This document shows, one piece after another, positions 19,627 through 28,537 of a stretch of DNA of 64,000 nucleotides. Both the position numbers and the translations under genes were made by a program. Below the pieces are notes generated by a model. That model made no database searches and was not told where the DNA came from. It worked only from the letters and a program-made list of their open reading frames with translations. Numbering within the stretch: the first letter of the stretch is position 1; each line of letters starts with the position of its first letter. The stretch is from Pseudomonas brassicacearum subsp. brassicacearum. GTDB lineage: Bacteria > Pseudomonadota > Gammaproteobacteria > Pseudomonadales > Pseudomonadaceae. The DNA lies in the NCBI RefSeq assembly GCF_008801605.1, contig NZ_VZPJ01000023.1:1-64000 (forward strand), written 5' to 3'.

Positions 19627-20460
19627 ATGTACAGCCTTGAAGACCTGCTCCACCTGATGAACCGCCTGCGGGACCCGCAGTACGGCTGCCCGTGGGACAT
19701 CCAGCAAACCTACGCGACCGTCGTCCCTCATACCCTGGAAGAAGCCTACGAAGTGGCCGATGCCATCGAGCGCGGCGATTTCGATCACTTGCAGGGCGAG
19801 TTGGGCGACCTGTTGTTCCAGGTGGTGTATTACAGCCAACTGGCCCGGGAAGAAAACCGCTTCGAATTTGCCGGTGTGGTCGACAGCATCACCCGCAAGC
19901 TGATCCGTCGCCATCCCCATGTGTTTCCTACCGGTGACCTGTATGCGCCCGTGGATATCCCGCGCCTGAGCGAAGAACAGGTCAAGCAGCGCTGGGAAGA
20001 AATCAAGGCAGAGGAACGGGCCGAGAAAGCCACGGCACCCGAGCAGTTGTCATTGCTCGACGACGTGCCGGGAGCGCTGCCGGCGTTGTCCCGTTCAGCG
20101 AAGCTGCAAAAGCGTGCGGCTCAGGTCGGTTTCGACTGGCCAGGCCCGTTGCCGGTGCTCGACAAGGTGCGGGAGGAACTGGACGAAGTGCTCGAAGCCA
20201 TGGCCGACAACGATCCGGTGGCCATCAGCGATGAGATCGGCGATCTGCTGTTCAGTGTGGTTAACCTGGCTCGTCACTTGAAAGTGGACCCGGAAACCGC
20301 CCTGCGTGGCGCCAACGGAAAGTTCGAGCGGCGGTTCCGATTTATCGAACAGGCATTGCGCGACACCCACCGTCCCATGGAAGATTGCACCCTCGAAGAG
20401 TTGGACGCCTTGTGGGGCGAAGCCAAACGTCAGGAAAAGAATTTGCCCAGCTGTGGCTGA
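19627..20460 (+). CDS. mazG: Nucleoside triphosphate pyrophosphohydrolase MazG
   Basis: 277-aa tandem-domain all-alpha NTP pyrophosphatase. The first domain has EEAYEVADAIERGD and ELGDLLFQVVYYS, the metal-binding ExxE/ExxD set. The second repeats it with VREELDEVLEAM and EIGDLLFSVVNLARH. In E. coli MazG lowers ppGpp during MazEF stress, so its position after relA is functionally suggestive. ATG 19627 is taken rather than the preceding TTG. 26 bp before the DUF2058 gene, probably one transcript. Confidence 0.95.
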   Translation: MYSLEDLLHLMNRLRDPQYGCPWDIQQTYATVVPHTLEEAYEVADAIERGDFDHLQGELGDLLFQVVYYSQLAREENRFEFAGVVDSITRKLIRRHPHVFPTGDLYAPVDIPRLSEEQVKQRWEEIKAEERAEKATAPEQLSLLDDVPGALPALSRSAKLQKRAAQVGFDWPGPLPVLDKVREELDEVLEAMADNDPVAISDEIGDLLFSVVNLARHLKVDPETALRGANGKFERRFRFIEQALRDTHRPMEDCTLEELDALWGEAKRQEKNLPSCG

Positions 20461-20486
20461 GGCCGTTGCCTAAGTGAGTAAGCACC

Positions 20487-21026
20487 ATGAGCCTTTCCCT
20501 TCGCGACCAGTTGCTCAAAGCAGGGCTGGTCAACCAAAAGCAGGCCAAGCAGGTCGGCAAAGAGAAACAGAAGCAGCAACGCCTGGCCCATAAAGGCCAG
20601 ATCGAACTGGATGACTCCCAGCAGCGCGCCGCCCAGGAGGCCATGGCCGAGAAGGTCAAGCGCGACCAGGAACTCAACCGTCAGCAGCAGGAAAAGGTCG
20701 AGCAGAAGGCTCGGGCCGCGCAGATCAAGCAATTGATCGAAGTCTCGCGCCTGCCGAAGCTGACTACTGAGGACTATTACAACTTCGTCGACGACAAGAA
20801 GGTCAAGCGCATCTCGGTCAACACTCTGATGCGCAACAAGCTGAGCAGTGGCTCGCTGGCGATTGTCCACCATGCCGGCGGTTACGAAGTGATCCCGCGC
20901 GAGGCGGCCCTGAAGATCCAGGAGCGCGACCCCCAGCGCATCGTCCAGCTCAACACCCAGACCGAAGAAGTGGATGCCGATGATCCGTACGCGGCGTATC
21001 AGATTCCTGATGATTTGATGTGGTAA
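20487..21026 (+). CDS. DUF2058 family protein (YaiL-like)
   Basis: 179-aa soluble protein. The first ~90 residues are strongly charged and helical (a coiled coil rich in Lys, Gln and Glu, from LRDQLLKAGLVNQKQAKQ onward). The compact C-terminal part contains YNFVDDKKVKRISVN and GGYEVIPREAALKI. This matches the DUF2058/YaiL family, sometimes described as nucleoprotein/polynucleotide-associated; its biochemical role is unsettled. Probably in operon with mazG. Confidence 0.87.
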   Translation: MSLSLRDQLLKAGLVNQKQAKQVGKEKQKQQRLAHKGQIELDDSQQRAAQEAMAEKVKRDQELNRQQQEKVEQKARAAQIKQLIEVSRLPKLTTEDYYNFVDDKKVKRISVNTLMRNKLSSGSLAIVHHAGGYEVIPREAALKIQERDPQRIVQLNTQTEEVDADDPYAAYQIPDDLMW

Positions 21027-21093
21027 GCCGGACAGCAAGCTAAACACAAAGCCTGTGGAAGGCCTGAGGGAATATCTGTAGGGATCTATGAGA

Positions 21094-21189
21094 TCTGTGG
21101 GAGCAAAGCTTGCTCGCGATAGCGGAGTGTCAGCCGGTAAAAATGTTGCCTGATACTCTGCTATGGCGAGCAAGCTTTGCTCCCACAGG
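21094..21189. repeat. REP pair, inverted
   Basis: GTGGGAGCAAAGCTTGCTCGCGATAGCGGAGTGTCAG faces CTGATACTCTGCTATGGCGAGCAAGCTTTGCTCCCAC; homology between the arms extends past the core to ~35 bp. Located between convergent genes. Confidence 0.9.
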
Positions 21190-21216
21190 CACAAGTCCCA
21201 TAGGGGTTTGTGTCGT

Positions 21217-21411
21217 TCAGGATTCTGCGGTCTCACGCGAGCGCTGCCATTCCTCACGCTCCAGTTCGGCCTTGTAGCTGTGAGCGTCCGTTTCGGAGTG
21301 GAACATTCCCACCAGCAGATCCTGTTGATGCACATCCCAGATCCGGATACCGGCGGCAATCCCTTCGTGGGACATGTGGGCGTCGTCGCGTTCAGTTACT
21401 TTCACAGTCAT
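21217..21411 (-). CDS. Small conserved-looking hypothetical protein
   Basis: 64-aa hydrophilic protein (MTVKVTERDDAHMSHEGIAAG...), rich in charged residues, with no signal, membrane span or motif I recognise. ATG 21411 has GGAG nine bases upstream, which is better than the longer frame to 21444. It stands alone between the DUF2058 and DUF3108 genes. Function unknown. Confidence 0.7.
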   Translation of the reverse strand: MTVKVTERDDAHMSHEGIAAGIRIWDVHQQDLLVGMFHSETDAHSYKAELEREEWQRSRETAES

Positions 21412-21655
21412 CTTGCAAGCTCCAATCTCTGTTATCTGCAGCAAGGCGTGTGCAGGACTTTGTTATAGATTTTGGTAGCGTGCTAAGTAAATGCTTCGGC
21501 GCGTTAAGAAATTTTCATGGAAAGTGCATCCGTCCTGCAGGCCAGGCAGTGCGCGGCATTCGGTCGCAGGTGGTTTTTCATGAAGAAATTTTCATGTTGC
21601 AGCGGCAAACCTGAGTGAAAGCGCAACCCCTGTGGGTGGTCATGAAATCCGGGCA

Positions 21656-21682
21656 ATAAAAAGCCCCGCATCGGCGGGGCTT
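21656..21682 (-). terminator. Terminator of the DUF3108 / purMN side
   Basis: Stem GCCCCGC/GCGGGGC (21663-21669 with 21674-21680). Read on the minus strand, it runs into TTTTTA. Confidence 0.85.
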
Positions 21683-21699
21683 CTTGTTGTCGTCGTCGA

Positions 21700-22413
21700 T
21701 CAGCTGCCTTTCACAGCCTTGCCGTTGACCGTGCCGTCCAGGAGCATGATGTTGTACTCCTTGCCGTCGGTCTCGACCTGTTGCAGGCGTACAAGCAGGT
21801 AATCCCAGTCCTTGGCGAACCAGAGCACGGTGATGCGCTTGCTTTGCGTCGGGTCGCGCACGCGCTCGACCTTGATGGCGTCGATCTGGCCGGCCTTGGT
21901 GTCGACTTTTTCCGAACCCAGCACGCGGAAGTCATAGGTATCGACCTCGCCATCATCGACGACCTGATAGCTCATGCTTTTCTTGCCGGCCGCCACGTCG
22001 TGCTGCAGGGCCAGTTGATAGGTGGATTTATCGACCATGCCACGGTTGAGCGGCAGCTTGACCGCGTCGCCGCGATCGGTGCCGGTGACCATCTTGGTGT
22101 TCCAGTCGAAGTCCAGGTCGGCCTTCTTGGCCTTGCCCAGGCCACCACGTTCGAAGTGGTAGGACTGTGGCAGCAGCGTGTCCTTGTCCAGGGTCAGGGT
22201 GCTTTCTTCGGTCAGGCTGGCGATCATCATCGAAGCCTTGAAGCTCAGCTTCCAGGTGCCGTTGGCTTCCTTGGTCAGGCTGCGCTCGGCGGTGCCGCTC
22301 ATGGGCAACTGTTTCCAGTCGGCGGTGTAGCTGGCGGAGAACGGTTGTAGTTCCGAAGCCTGTGCCAGGGGCAAGGCAAGCAGAGCGCAAGCGAAGAGCA
22401 GGGCGCGACGCAT
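21700..22413 (-). CDS. DUF3108 periplasmic protein
   Basis: 237-aa exported protein: signal peptide MRRALLFACALLALPLAQA, then a beta-rich DUF3108-like domain (LQPFSASYTADWK..., a long antiparallel pattern to the C-terminus with WDYLLVRLQQVE). The fold class resembles lipid-carrying beta barrels, but no function is established. ATG 22413 has the signal peptide directly after it. It lies 8 bp after purN, so it is probably transcribed with purM-purN. Confidence 0.85.
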   Translation of the reverse strand: MRRALLFACALLALPLAQASELQPFSASYTADWKQLPMSGTAERSLTKEANGTWKLSFKASMMIASLTEESTLTLDKDTLLPQSYHFERGGLGKAKKADLDFDWNTKMVTGTDRGDAVKLPLNRGMVDKSTYQLALQHDVAAGKKSMSYQVVDDGEVDTYDFRVLGSEKVDTKAGQIDAIKVERVRDPTQSKRITVLWFAKDWDYLLVRLQQVETDGKEYNIMLLDGTVNGKAVKGS

Positions 22414-22421
22414 AAAATCTC

Positions 22422-23072
22422 CTAGTATCGAATCAAATGGCCGCTGGCGGCGAGCAACTGGCCGTCCAGTGAGGCTCCGCGATCGTCGAGGGTCAGCCTT
22501 CCTTCGGCAAACCAACGCACGGCCATCGGGTAGATCTGGTGCTCGCGGGCGTGAACCCGTTGCGCCAGGCTTTGCGGCGTGTCGTGCAACTCTACCGGTA
22601 TTACTGCCTGTACGACCAGTGGTCCGCCATCGAGTTCCTCGGTGACAAAGTGCACAGAGCAGCCGTGCTCCGTGTCTCCGGCCTCCAGCGCGCGCTGGTG
22701 AGTGTGTAACCCTTTGTATTTGGGCAGTAGCGAGGGGTGGATATTGAACAGGCGGCCCTGGTAGTGACGCACGAAGCCGGCGCTGAGGATGCGCATGAAG
22801 CCAGCGAGGACCACCAGTTGCGGATTGAAGGTGTCGATCTGTTCGATCAGCGCGGCGTCGAAGGCTTCGCGGCCCTCGAACGCCTTGTGATCCAGGACGC
22901 GGGTGTCGATACCCGCGTCCTTGGCGCGTTGCAGGCCGTAGGCATCGGCGCGGTTGGAAATCACCGCGCGGATACGGACCGGGCTGTCGCCGGTCCGCGT
23001 GCTGTCGATCAAGGCCTGCAAGTTACTGCCGGTGCCGGACAGCAGCACCACCACGTCACAGGTTGCGGACAT
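22422..23072 (-). CDS. purN: Phosphoribosylglycinamide formyltransferase PurN
   Basis: 216-aa enzyme of purine synthesis step 3, transferring formyl from N10-formyl-THF to GAR. LLSGTGSNLQALID is the phosphate-binding N-terminus. FNIHPSLLPKYKG holds the catalytic histidine, and ELDGGPLVVQAVI the catalytic aspartate. The start overlaps the purM stop by one base, so translation is coupled. Confidence 0.96.
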   Translation of the reverse strand: MSATCDVVVLLSGTGSNLQALIDSTRTGDSPVRIRAVISNRADAYGLQRAKDAGIDTRVLDHKAFEGREAFDAALIEQIDTFNPQLVVLAGFMRILSAGFVRHYQGRLFNIHPSLLPKYKGLHTHQRALEAGDTEHGCSVHFVTEELDGGPLVVQAVIPVELHDTPQSLAQRVHAREHQIYPMAVRWFAEGRLTLDDRGASLDGQLLAASGHLIRY

Positions 23073-24130
23073 CAGTGCGCCTTAAGGTTTTTCAGCTCGA
23101 CCTGTGCAGCGCCTTCGGCCGCGGTAGCGATCTGGCCGATGACCCAAGGCTGCTCGCCGGCTTCACGCAATACGTTCAGGGCGGTCTCGACGTGTTCCTG
23201 GGCCACGCAGATGACCATGCCCACGCCGCAGTTCAGCACGCGATGCATTTCGGTTTCATCGACATTGCCTTTCTCTTGCAGCCAGTCGAACACCGCCGGG
23301 CGGGTCCAGCTCGCCACGTCGACCACGGCCTGGGCACCTTTTGGCAGCACGCGCGGGATGTTGTCCAGCAGGCCACCACCGGTGATGTGGGCCATGGCCT
23401 TGACGGCGCCGGTGTCCTTGATCAGCTTGAGCAGCGGCTTGACGTAGATGCGGGTCGGGGCCATCAGCAGGTCGGCCAGTGGCTTGCCGTCGAGCTGGGT
23501 GTTTTCGATGTCGGCACCCGAGACTTCGATGATCTTGCGGATCAGCGAGTAGCCATTGGAGTGCGGGCCGGAGGACGGCAGGGCGAGCAGGGCATCGCCA
23601 GCGGCGACTTTCGAGCCGTCGATGATCTCGGCCTTTTCCACGACACCGACGCAGAAGCCGGCGAGGTCGTAGTCTTCGCCTTCGTACATGCCAGGCATTT
23701 CCGCGGTTTCGCCGCCGACCAGGGAGCAGCCGGACAGCTCACAGCCGGCGCCGATGCCGGTCACGACCTGGGCGGCGGTATCGACGTTGAGCTTGCCGGT
23801 GGCGTAGTAGTCGAGGAAGAACAGCGGCTCGGCACCGCAGACCACCAGGTCGTTCACGCACATGGCCACCAGGTCGATGCCGATGCTGTCGTGCTTGTTC
23901 AGGTTCAGGGCCAGGCGCAGCTTGGTGCCGACGCCGTCGGTGCCCGAGACCAGGACCGGTTGCTTGTAGCCGGCCGGGATCTCGCAGAGGGCGCCGAAAC
24001 CGCCCAGGCCGCCCATGACTTCCGGACGCGCAGTGCGCTTGGCGACGCTCTTGATGCGTTCGACCAATGCTTCACCGGCGTCGATGTCTACACCGGCGTC
24101 CTTGTAGCTCAGGGAGGGTTGCTTGCTCAT
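23072..24130 (-). CDS. purM: Phosphoribosylformylglycinamidine cyclo-ligase PurM
   Basis: 352-aa AIR synthetase, converting FGAM to AIR with ATP. SYKDAGVDIDAG at the N-terminus, the ATP loop LVSGTDGVGTKL, GGETAEMPGMY and THITGGGLLDNIPR-like motifs (AHITGGGLLDN) are intact. ATG 24130 gives MSKQPSLSYKDAG, the expected start. Promoter-proximal gene of purM-purN. Confidence 0.97.
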   Translation of the reverse strand: MSKQPSLSYKDAGVDIDAGEALVERIKSVAKRTARPEVMGGLGGFGALCEIPAGYKQPVLVSGTDGVGTKLRLALNLNKHDSIGIDLVAMCVNDLVVCGAEPLFFLDYYATGKLNVDTAAQVVTGIGAGCELSGCSLVGGETAEMPGMYEGEDYDLAGFCVGVVEKAEIIDGSKVAAGDALLALPSSGPHSNGYSLIRKIIEVSGADIENTQLDGKPLADLLMAPTRIYVKPLLKLIKDTGAVKAMAHITGGGLLDNIPRVLPKGAQAVVDVASWTRPAVFDWLQEKGNVDETEMHRVLNCGVGMVICVAQEHVETALNVLREAGEQPWVIGQIATAAEGAAQVELKNLKAH

Positions 24131-24494
24131 GATCCAGGCCTTTAGGGGGGATTTCTGGGTAACGACCGACGCCGGGGCCATTGAATAACCGTTGTACGAA
24201 TTATTCCGGGAGCCCAGCCATTGCCGGTCTGCGAAGGCGCGCGATTTTATCAGGCTTGAGGGGCAGCGGCCATCCTCGCGCCGACGGGCAGGGACATATC
24301 CACGGAAAAAAACCGATATTTCTTATATTGGTACTGCGTAGCGCGTCTGTATAAGGTGTAGCGGTAACCGGTTATGGTGATGACCGTGCGAAACTTCCAT
24401 CGGGTGTGTGAATGTTTTGCCGGGTGCTGTGGTCACAGCCATGCTCAATCTTCTTCACACGGCCTGTTCCAGCCGTTATGTCCGGGAATCTTCC
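24131..24494. promoter_or_regulatory. Divergent intergenic region purM / DUF2066 with candidate promoter
   Basis: 364 bp with no gene seen. On the plus strand TTGGTA (24328-24333) and TATAAG (24350-24355), 16 bp apart, make a plausible sigma-70 promoter for the DUF2066 gene. A perfect 10-bp palindrome TAACCGGTTA (24365-24374) sits just after it, in an operator-like position. No PurR-like site is apparent on the purM side. Confidence 0.45.
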
Positions 24495-25553
24495 ATGCGT
24501 TTGTTCAAATTCTTGTCCGTGGGCTGCTTGTCGCTGATCAGCCTGGCGAGCCATGCCGAAACCGTCAATGGCCTCTATCAGGTGCTCGAACCGGTCGTCA
24601 GCCAGACACCGGAGGAGCGCAATCAGGCGACGCTGCGCGCCCTGGATACGCTGGTCCTGCGCCTGACCGGCGACGCCAAGGCTGCCCAGAATCCCGGGTT
24701 GGCGGCGCTGCGCAAGGACCCGCAACAGATCATTCTTCAATATGGCTACGACGCCGGCCCGCCGGAAAGCCTCAAGGTGGACTTCGACCCGGCGAGCACC
24801 GACCGGGCATTGCGTTCGGCAGGCTTGTCGCTGTGGAGCGCGAACCGGCCATCGATCCTGGGCTGGTGGCTGAACGACTCGGTCGAGGGCTCCAGCCTGG
24901 TGGGCGATGGCCAGGCCAGCGCCACGCCATTGCGGCGTGCCGCCCAGCATCGGGGGCTGGCATTGCACTTGCCGCTGGCGGATTTGAGCGAGCAGATCGT
25001 TGCCACCGCACCGAACCTGGAAGGCAGCGACCCGGCGCCTCTGCGCGCTGCCTCTGAGCGCTACGCGACAGACGCCTTGCTGGCGGTCCACGCCAAGGAA
25101 GAGGGCGGGCAGTGGCATGGGGCCTGGCGCCTGTGGCTGGGCGATCAGCGTGAGCAGGGCACAGCCCAGGGTGCCGATCCGGCCGCACTGGCTGACGCGG
25201 TGATGTTGGCGGTGAACCAGCGCCTGGCGCCGCGCTTCGTCGCCAAGCCGGGCGTGGCCACTGAACAGTTGCTGGAAGTGCAGGGCATGAACCTTGAGCG
25301 GTACGCGGCGCTTGGGCGTTTGCTCGAGCCATTTGGTGGGCAGTTGCAGCAGGTTGAGGGTGATCGGATCGTCTATCGGGTCAACGGCAGCGCCGAGCAG
25401 TTGAAGGCGCAACTGGCCCTGGCGAAATTGCAGGAAATCCCGCCCGGCGAGGCCGTCGCGCCAGTGCCTGTGGCGCCGCCCGCCGCCGATGGTTCGGCCC
25501 CGGTTGCAGCACCTGTGCCGGCGCCGGCAGCCAATCTGCGGTTCCGCTGGTAG
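24495..25553 (+). CDS. DUF2066 exported protein
   Basis: 352-aa protein with a signal peptide (MRLFKFLSVGCLSLISLASHA) and a DUF2066-type body: an N-terminal ETVNGLYQVLEPVVSQTPEERN segment and RALDTLVLRLTGD, followed by a long alpha/beta region. It ends in a proline/alanine-rich tail (PVPVAPPAADGSAPVA). Found in many gammaproteobacteria upstream of perM and hda, as here. Function not known. ATG 24495 gives the signal peptide; the frame open to 24408 does not. Confidence 0.85.
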   Translation: MRLFKFLSVGCLSLISLASHAETVNGLYQVLEPVVSQTPEERNQATLRALDTLVLRLTGDAKAAQNPGLAALRKDPQQIILQYGYDAGPPESLKVDFDPASTDRALRSAGLSLWSANRPSILGWWLNDSVEGSSLVGDGQASATPLRRAAQHRGLALHLPLADLSEQIVATAPNLEGSDPAPLRAASERYATDALLAVHAKEEGGQWHGAWRLWLGDQREQGTAQGADPAALADAVMLAVNQRLAPRFVAKPGVATEQLLEVQGMNLERYAALGRLLEPFGGQLQQVEGDRIVYRVNGSAEQLKAQLALAKLQEIPPGEAVAPVPVAPPAADGSAPVAAPVPAPAANLRFRW

Positions 25554-25585
25554 GTTTTCTTTCTTTATATAGCTAGGAGTGGTTC

Positions 25586-26659
25586 ATGGGCGATACGCGG
25601 CGTTGGTTCTGGTTGGGCGGGGTTGCCCTGCTGATTGCGCTTATCTATTTGCTGCATCCGATCCTGACGCCGTTCCTGGTTGCGCTGCTGTTGGCCTATC
25701 TGTTCGACCCGGTAGTGGATCGCCTGGAAAAACTCGGCCTGTCGCGGACCTGGGGCGTGGTGGCGGTATTTGCGCTGTTCACCTTGATTGTGGGCGCACT
25801 GTTGCTGGTGCTGATCCCGATGCTCGCCAAGCAACTGCTGCGCCTGTACGAATTGGCGCCGCAGATGCTCGATTGGTTGCAGCACAGCGCGGTGCCGTGG
25901 GTGCAGTCGAAGCTGGGGTTGGCGGACGGTTTCTGGAAGTTCGACAAGGTCAAGGCGGCCATCAGCGAGCATATGGGCCAGACCACCGACATCGTTGGCG
26001 TGGTGTTGAGCCAGGCCACGGCCTCGGGCCTGGCGTTGATCGGCTGGCTGGCGAACCTGGTGCTGATTCCAGTCGTGGCCTTCTATCTGCTGCGGGATTG
26101 GGACCTGATGATGGCGAAGATTCGCAGTCTGCTGCCGCGTCACCGTGAAGAACGCATCATGACCCTGACCGGCGAATGCCACGAAGTGTTGGGGGCGTTC
26201 GTGCGCGGGCAACTGCTGGTGATGGTGGCCCTGGGCTTCATCTATGCGGCCGGGCTGATGTTGGTGGGACTGGAGCTTGGGCTGTTGATCGGCTTGATCG
26301 CCGGCCTGGCGGCCATCGTGCCGTACATGGGCTTTGTGATTGGTATTGGCGCGGCATTGATCGCCGGATTGTTCCAGTTCGGCGGCGACCTGTACCCGAT
26401 GGTGGGCATCGTTGCGGTGTTCATGGTCGGTCAGGCCCTGGAGGGCATGGTGCTGACGCCGCTGCTGGTGGGCGATCGTATTGGCCTGCATCCGGTGGCG
26501 GTGATCTTCGCGATCCTGGCGGGGGGCGAGTTGTTCGGCTTCACCGGGATCCTGCTGGCGCTGCCGGTGGCGGCGGTGATCATGGTGCTGGTGCGTCATA
26601 TGCACGATTTGTACAAGGATTCGGACATCTATAGCGGCGCCGAAGACCCTGATCTTTAG
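25586..26659 (+). CDS. PerM / AI-2E family membrane permease
   Basis: 357-aa protein of the AI-2E exporter (PerM) family with about eight membrane spans. The N-terminal pair (FWLGGVALLIALIYLLHPIL and LVALLLAYLFDPV), a soluble stretch (about 75-140) and a C-terminal block with PYMGFVIGIGAALIAG and EGMVLTPLLVGDRIGLHP are family hallmarks. Some members export AI-2 or act as Na+/H+ antiporters; the substrate here is undetermined. 32 bp after the DUF2066 gene, probable operon. Confidence 0.9.
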   Translation: MGDTRRWFWLGGVALLIALIYLLHPILTPFLVALLLAYLFDPVVDRLEKLGLSRTWGVVAVFALFTLIVGALLLVLIPMLAKQLLRLYELAPQMLDWLQHSAVPWVQSKLGLADGFWKFDKVKAAISEHMGQTTDIVGVVLSQATASGLALIGWLANLVLIPVVAFYLLRDWDLMMAKIRSLLPRHREERIMTLTGECHEVLGAFVRGQLLVMVALGFIYAAGLMLVGLELGLLIGLIAGLAAIVPYMGFVIGIGAALIAGLFQFGGDLYPMVGIVAVFMVGQALEGMVLTPLLVGDRIGLHPVAVIFAILAGGELFGFTGILLALPVAAVIMVLVRHMHDLYKDSDIYSGAEDPDL

Positions 26660-26828
26660 GGCGAATGTCGGGCGCAGCGTCAGGGAAACCGTCGCTCCGC
26701 TGTCTTGCCGCTGCAAACCTTTGATTTTGCTCGTGGTCCGGCGCATTGTGCGGTCCGCGCCACGGGTATAAACTTTGCGCACTTTACACAGAGGCCACTA
26801 ACGGTTCCTTGGGAACTGTTCAGTCAGC

Positions 26829-27533
26829 ATGAAACCGATTCAGCTGCCCCTAGGTGTGCGTCTGCGTGATGACGCCACCTTTATCAATTACTACCCAGGC
26901 GCCAATGCCGCTGCACTCGGCTATGTCGAGCGGCTTTGCGAAGCCGACGCCGGCTGGACCGAAAGCCTGATCTATCTGTGGGGCAAGGACGGGGTAGGGC
27001 GCACGCATCTGTTGCAGGCCGCGTGCCTGCGGTTCGAGCAATTGGGCGAACCTGCGGTGTACCTGCCGTTGGCCGAGTTGCTCGATCGCGGCGTTGAGAT
27101 CCTCGACAACCTCGAGCAGTACGAACTGGTCTGCCTGGACGATCTCCAGGCCGTGGCCGGCAAGGCTGACTGGGAAGAAGCGCTGTTTCACCTGTTCAAT
27201 CGGTTGCGTGACAGCGGTCGGCGCTTGCTGATCGCCGCCTCGACGTCGCCACGGGAGCTGCCGGTGAAGCTGGCGGACCTCAAGTCCCGTCTCACCCTGG
27301 CGCTGATTTTCCAGATGCGCCCGCTTTCCGACGAAGACAAACTTCGTGCCTTGCAGCTGCGCGCGTCCCGGCGTGGCCTGCACCTGACCGACGAAGTCGG
27401 GCATTTCATCCTCACCCGCGGTACCCGCAGCATGAGCGCGTTGTTCGAACTGCTCGAACGCCTCGATCAGGCCTCACTCCAGGCCCAGCGCAAGCTGACT
27501 ATTCCTTTTTTGAAAGAAACCCTGGGCTGGTAG
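26829..27533 (+). CDS. hda: DnaA regulatory inactivator Hda
   Basis: 234-aa AAA+ protein homologous to DnaA domain III. With the sliding clamp it stimulates hydrolysis of DnaA-ATP after initiation. The N-terminal clamp-binding peptide QLPLGV (residues 5-10) is present. The P-loop is the degenerate LWGKDGVGRTHLLQA, Walker B is LVCLDDLQAV, and sensor regions follow (RTRSMSALFELLERLD). ATG 26829. A pronounced gap after perM (170 bp) suggests a separate promoter. Confidence 0.95.
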   Translation: MKPIQLPLGVRLRDDATFINYYPGANAAALGYVERLCEADAGWTESLIYLWGKDGVGRTHLLQAACLRFEQLGEPAVYLPLAELLDRGVEILDNLEQYELVCLDDLQAVAGKADWEEALFHLFNRLRDSGRRLLIAASTSPRELPVKLADLKSRLTLALIFQMRPLSDEDKLRALQLRASRRGLHLTDEVGHFILTRGTRSMSALFELLERLDQASLQAQRKLTIPFLKETLGW

Positions 27534-27745
27534 AACCGTTGCAGGTAGTGGCTCTTGGCCTGCTCTGGACACGGCGAAACCCGCGGTCCTGCTGGGCTGC
27601 AGGCCACGTGACGTTCAAAATGGGCTTAAGCGCTTAGATGTAAACGTAAAACCGAGAAGTCACATTTGCATCGATTGAATTTGCAAATGAGGTTGATAGA
27701 AGGCATAGTCTCGCCATCTTTACTACTTCAGCCACGGTCGTGCCC

Positions 27746-28372
27746 ATGCTAAATCGCTTCGCACCCCTCGTGCCTCTCGCACTCGTTACCCTGTTGTTTG
27801 GTTGCGCTGCCCACTCCCCAGTGTCCCAGCAAGAGCAACAACCACAGGTCAAGAACTCCGTTACCGCCCAGTCTTCCTCCGTTGCGTTCCAGGAAGAAAT
27901 GGCCTCCGACAAAGAGCTCGCAGCCTTCGCCGGCAGCAAGCCCTACCAGCTTCCAGTACTGGCCGACAGCATCCTGGAACGCGGTATGTCGTTGATCGGT
28001 ACCCGCTACCGTTTTGGCGGTACCTCTGAAGCCGGCTTCGATTGCAGCGGTTTCATCGGTTATCTGTTCCGCGAAGAGGCCGGCATGAACCTGCCGCGTT
28101 CCACTCGCGAAATGATCAACGTGAATGCCCCTCTGGTGGCTCGCAACCAACTGGAACCCGGTGACCTGCTGTTCTTCAGCACCAACGGTCGTCGCGGTCG
28201 TGTCAGCCACGCCGGTATCTACCTGGGCGACAACCAGTTCATCCATTCCAGCAGCCGCCGCAGCGGTGGTGTGCGGATCGACAGCCTGGGCGACAGCTAC
28301 TGGAGCAAGACCTTCATCGAAGCCAAGCGCGCCCTCGCCATGGCACCGACGGTGGTCACTGCTCGCAAGTAA
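27746..28372 (+). CDS. NlpC/P60 peptidoglycan endopeptidase lipoprotein
   Basis: 208-aa lipoprotein (lipobox LLFGC, Cys20) with a Q/N-rich linker and a C-terminal NlpC/P60 cysteine peptidase. The catalytic residues read as Cys100 (FDCSGF), His155 (VSHAGIYLG) and a third polar residue near His167 (QFIHSSS). Such enzymes cleave D-Glu-mesoDAP bonds in peptidoglycan stems (the Spr/MepS type). ATG 27746 is preferred to the GTG two codons upstream. It is followed by a second paralogue. Confidence 0.92.
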   Translation: MLNRFAPLVPLALVTLLFGCAAHSPVSQQEQQPQVKNSVTAQSSSVAFQEEMASDKELAAFAGSKPYQLPVLADSILERGMSLIGTRYRFGGTSEAGFDCSGFIGYLFREEAGMNLPRSTREMINVNAPLVARNQLEPGDLLFFSTNGRRGRVSHAGIYLGDNQFIHSSSRRSGGVRIDSLGDSYWSKTFIEAKRALAMAPTVVTARK

Positions 28373-28387
28373 GCACACAGTTTGTAA

Positions 28388-28434
28388 GGCAAACTTAAAG
28401 TCTTACTTGAAGTTTGCCGTATAGCCGCTAGAAT
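28388..28434 (+). promoter_or_regulatory. Candidate promoter overlapping an inverted repeat
   Basis: Inverted repeat GGCAAACTT (28388-28396) / AAGTTTGCC (28410-28418) overlaps a probable -35 element TTGAAG (28407-28412). The -10 TAGAAT (28429-28434) is 16 bp downstream. This is an operator-like layout for the second NlpC/P60 gene. Confidence 0.45.
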
Positions 28435-28455
28435 CCTAGATCATTGATTGATGGC

Positions 28456-28490
28456 AATCCGCCTGCGTACTCCGCAGGCGGATTTGTTTT
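28456..28490 (+). terminator. Strong hairpin terminator between the two NlpC/P60 genes
   Basis: 12-bp perfect stem AATCCGCCTGCG/CGCAGGCGGATT with loop TACTC, then TGTTTT. It ends the first NlpC gene's transcript, but also lies downstream of the candidate promoter for the second, so it could be an attenuator. Confidence 0.85.
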
Positions 28491-28537
28491 CATGCCCACG
28501 GCAGAAAAGCCGCATCCAGATCAGGATTGTTCTGCAT

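Noticed and set aside
28444..28455. Anr/Dnr-type site (TTGAT-N4-ATCAA) near the NlpC pair
   Set aside because: Only the left half (TTGAT) fits; the right half is GGCAA, so the symmetry fails.
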